A stretch of DNA of 64,000 nt from Phycisphaerae bacterium (GTDB taxonomy: Bacteria; Planctomycetota; Phycisphaerae; UBA1845; Fen-1342). The stretch covers positions 549,276 through 613,275 of the forward strand of contig JAGNKU010000001.1 of the NCBI GenBank assembly GCA_017999985.1, in the 5' to 3' direction. This document shows positions 62,799-64,000 of the stretch, piece after piece. The notes under the pieces were generated by a model. That model worked only from the letters and a program-made list of their open reading frames with translations. It was not told the DNA's origin and ran no database searches. The first letter of the stretch is position 1; each line of letters begins with the position of its first letter. The position numbers were made by a program, and so were the translations under genes.

Positions 62799-62918
62799 AA
62801 AACCGCGGCGCGGCGGTTCCAACATGGCGTGTGGTTTCTAATGGGCGGCCTGCCGCGCTTATGCTCTACTGCACATGGCCCGGTGCCCAACGGCGCCCCA
62901 ACCGCGAGGAGAAGCCGC

Positions 62919-63620
62919 ATGACCGCACGCGACAGCGAACTATGCCTGCAAGAAGAGTTGCTGCTTCTGCTGCTGCGCGATGAGAAGGGTACGGTGGATC
63001 ACCGCGCCGGCATGTACCAGTTCGCGCTGGGAGGGGCCCTGCTCGCCGAACTGCTGCTGGCGGAGCGCGTGACCATCGCCGACGAAAAACGCCGGTTTGT
63101 CACCGTTGTGGAACCCGCGCTGCTGGGTGAACCCGTGCTCGACGACTGCCTGACGCGCCTGCGCGACGCAAAACGCCGGGCGAAAGCCGAGACCTGGGTT
63201 GCGCGTTTCGCCAACCTGCGCCGCCTGCGGCACCGCGTCGCGGCCGGGCTGTGCCGCCGCGGCGTGCTGCACGAGACCGAGGACCGCATCCTGTGGATCT
63301 TCACGCGCCGGCGCTACCCCGAGCGCGATCACCGCTACGAGCAGCGCATCATCAGCCGCCTCGACCGGGCGATCTTCAGCGATACGCAGCAGGTTGACGC
63401 CCGTACGGCCGCGCTGGTCGCGCTCGCGGACAGCGGGCATCTGTTGCCGATCGTGTTTGAGAAAAAGCGGCTGCGCGAGCGCCGCGCGCGGATCAAGGCC
63501 GTGGCCGCCGGCGACTATTCCAGCCGCGCGGTCCGCGCCGCGGTGCAGGCCGCCCGCGCCGCCGCCCAGGCGGCGATGGCCGCCGCGGTAATCGCGGCCA
63601 CGGCAGCGTCGACGAGTTGA
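62919..63620 (+). CDS. GPP34 (GOLPH3-like) domain protein
   Basis: A 233-residue helical protein. LCLQEELLLLLLRDEKGTV, then the YQFALGGALLAELLLAERV block and IFTRRRYPERD match the GPP34 family, whose eukaryotic members bind PI4P. Bacterial copies are found in actinobacteria and some planctomycetes; their role is not established. An Ala-rich helix ends the protein. The ATG at 62919 has AGGAGA upstream. Confidence 0.88.
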   Translation: MTARDSELCLQEELLLLLLRDEKGTVDHRAGMYQFALGGALLAELLLAERVTIADEKRRFVTVVEPALLGEPVLDDCLTRLRDAKRRAKAETWVARFANLRRLRHRVAAGLCRRGVLHETEDRILWIFTRRRYPERDHRYEQRIISRLDRAIFSDTQQVDARTAALVALADSGHLLPIVFEKKRLRERRARIKAVAAGDYSSRAVRAAVQAARAAAQAAMAAAVIAATAASTS

Positions 63621-63636
63621 GATCCCGTAGCGGGTG

Positions 63637-64000
63637 CTACGCCCCCAGCTCGCGGCTGCGGTGAAAGGCGGCCTCAACGCCGGCGATGATGTGCTCAAAG
63701 ACCTGGCTGTCGCGCATGGACGCGAGCGCGGCCGCCGTGGTGCCGCCCGGCGAAGTTACCTTTTCGCGCAGTGTGCCGGGGGCCTCACCGGACTCGAGCA
63801 TCATGCGTGCCGCGCCAAGCGCGGTCTGTTTCGCCAGCAGGCTCGCATAGTGCGGCGAGAGTCCGATGCGCTTCGCCGCCTCCATGAGCGCTTCCGTGAA
63901 AAAGTAGTAGTAGGCCGGTCCGGTCCCCGAGACGGCCGTGACGGCGTCCATGAGAGCCTCGTCGGTGATGTGCACGCTCTTGCCGCCAGCATCGAAGATC
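63637..64000 (-). CDS. proC: pyrroline-5-carboxylate reductase, N-terminus cut by window edge
   Basis: Only the C-terminal part (about 120 residues) is in the window; the frame is open to the right edge. AVSGTGPAYYYFFTEALMEA, GLSPHYASLLAKQT and VTSPGGTTAAAL are the P5CR dimerisation domain signature. The enzyme makes proline from pyrroline-5-carboxylate with NAD(P)H. The NAD-binding domain must lie beyond 64000. It is convergent with the GPP34 gene. Confidence 0.93.
   Translation of the reverse strand, partial: IFDAGGKSVHITDEALMDAVTAVSGTGPAYYYFFTEALMEAAKRIGLSPHYASLLAKQTALGAARMMLESGEAPGTLREKVTSPGGTTAAALASMRDSQVFEHIIAGVEAAFHRSRELGA

Noticed and set aside
61287-63620. Expected dnaE2 after imuB
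   Set aside because: The following gene is GPP34 and then proC; no polymerase III alpha subunit is encoded in this window.
1-64000. tRNA, rRNA and known riboswitches
   Set aside because: No T-loop-like GGTTCGAATCC segment with matching acceptor stem and no rRNA signature was found by reading; a covariance search could still find a missed one.

Overview
This GC-rich 64 kb window looks like a chromosomal segment of a Planctomycetota bacterium, probably close to Phycisphaerae. The best lineage clues are a very large secreted repeat protein ending in a paired dockerin-like motif (GDINGDRTVDFGDINPFV), two DUF1573 proteins, a fused AroDE enzyme, a bacterial GPP34 protein, and short palindromic repeats that run into coding sequence. 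No rRNA, tRNA, CRISPR array, prophage or intact insertion sequence was recognised. The chromosome edges cut a DUF1573 gene (left) and proC (right).

Layout. 1-5071 (minus): two DUF1573 secreted proteins and a 972-residue repeat protein. 5569-19211 (minus): a complete Tad/Flp pilus locus read right to left: Flp pilin, CpaA prepilin peptidase, TadE, CpaB, CpaC secretin, three TadG-like proteins (one with a VWA domain), CpaE/TadZ, CpaF ATPase, TadB, TadC. Several spacers of this locus carry strong hairpins without T-tracts. 19563-26397: aroDE, an orphan receiver-XRE regulator, a secreted coiled-coil protein, a membrane glycosyltransferase and hemW. 26545-34272 (plus): FHA protein, a membrane-anchored protein, aroA, an ECF sigma/anti-sigma pair with a secreted coiled-coil protein, cstA and a YbjQ-like protein. 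34273-35625 is a repeat-filled gap around one lower-GC lipoprotein gene. 35626-37557 (minus) is mutL, with repeats inside its linker. 37684-44479 (plus): an M20 peptidase and two ABC import sets that each lack a permease, with a metallo-beta-lactamase-fold enzyme and a lipoprotein between them. 44465-46971 (minus): plsY, an aminotransferase and a lipoprotein. 47257-58409 (plus): a lipoprotein, feoAB, an MCE/MlaD protein with a flavoprotein, def-fmt-rsmB, and polX; a double-CDGSH gene lies opposite rsmB. 58499-64000: a membrane protein flanked by inverted octamer arrays, a small lipoprotein with a strong terminator, imuA-imuB mutagenesis genes, a GPP34 protein and partial proC.

Together the genes describe a surface-attached, pilus-bearing, iron-importing heterotroph. 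The most unusual feature is the repeat landscape: 7-8 bp tandem arrays, each with its own sequence, plus several palindrome families. They sit in gaps but also lie in frame inside mutL and in the first third of the imuA reading frame, both DNA-repair or mutagenesis genes. Start codons were often decided by Shine-Dalgarno position and by ATGA/GTGA overlaps, and GTG and TTG starts appear common.
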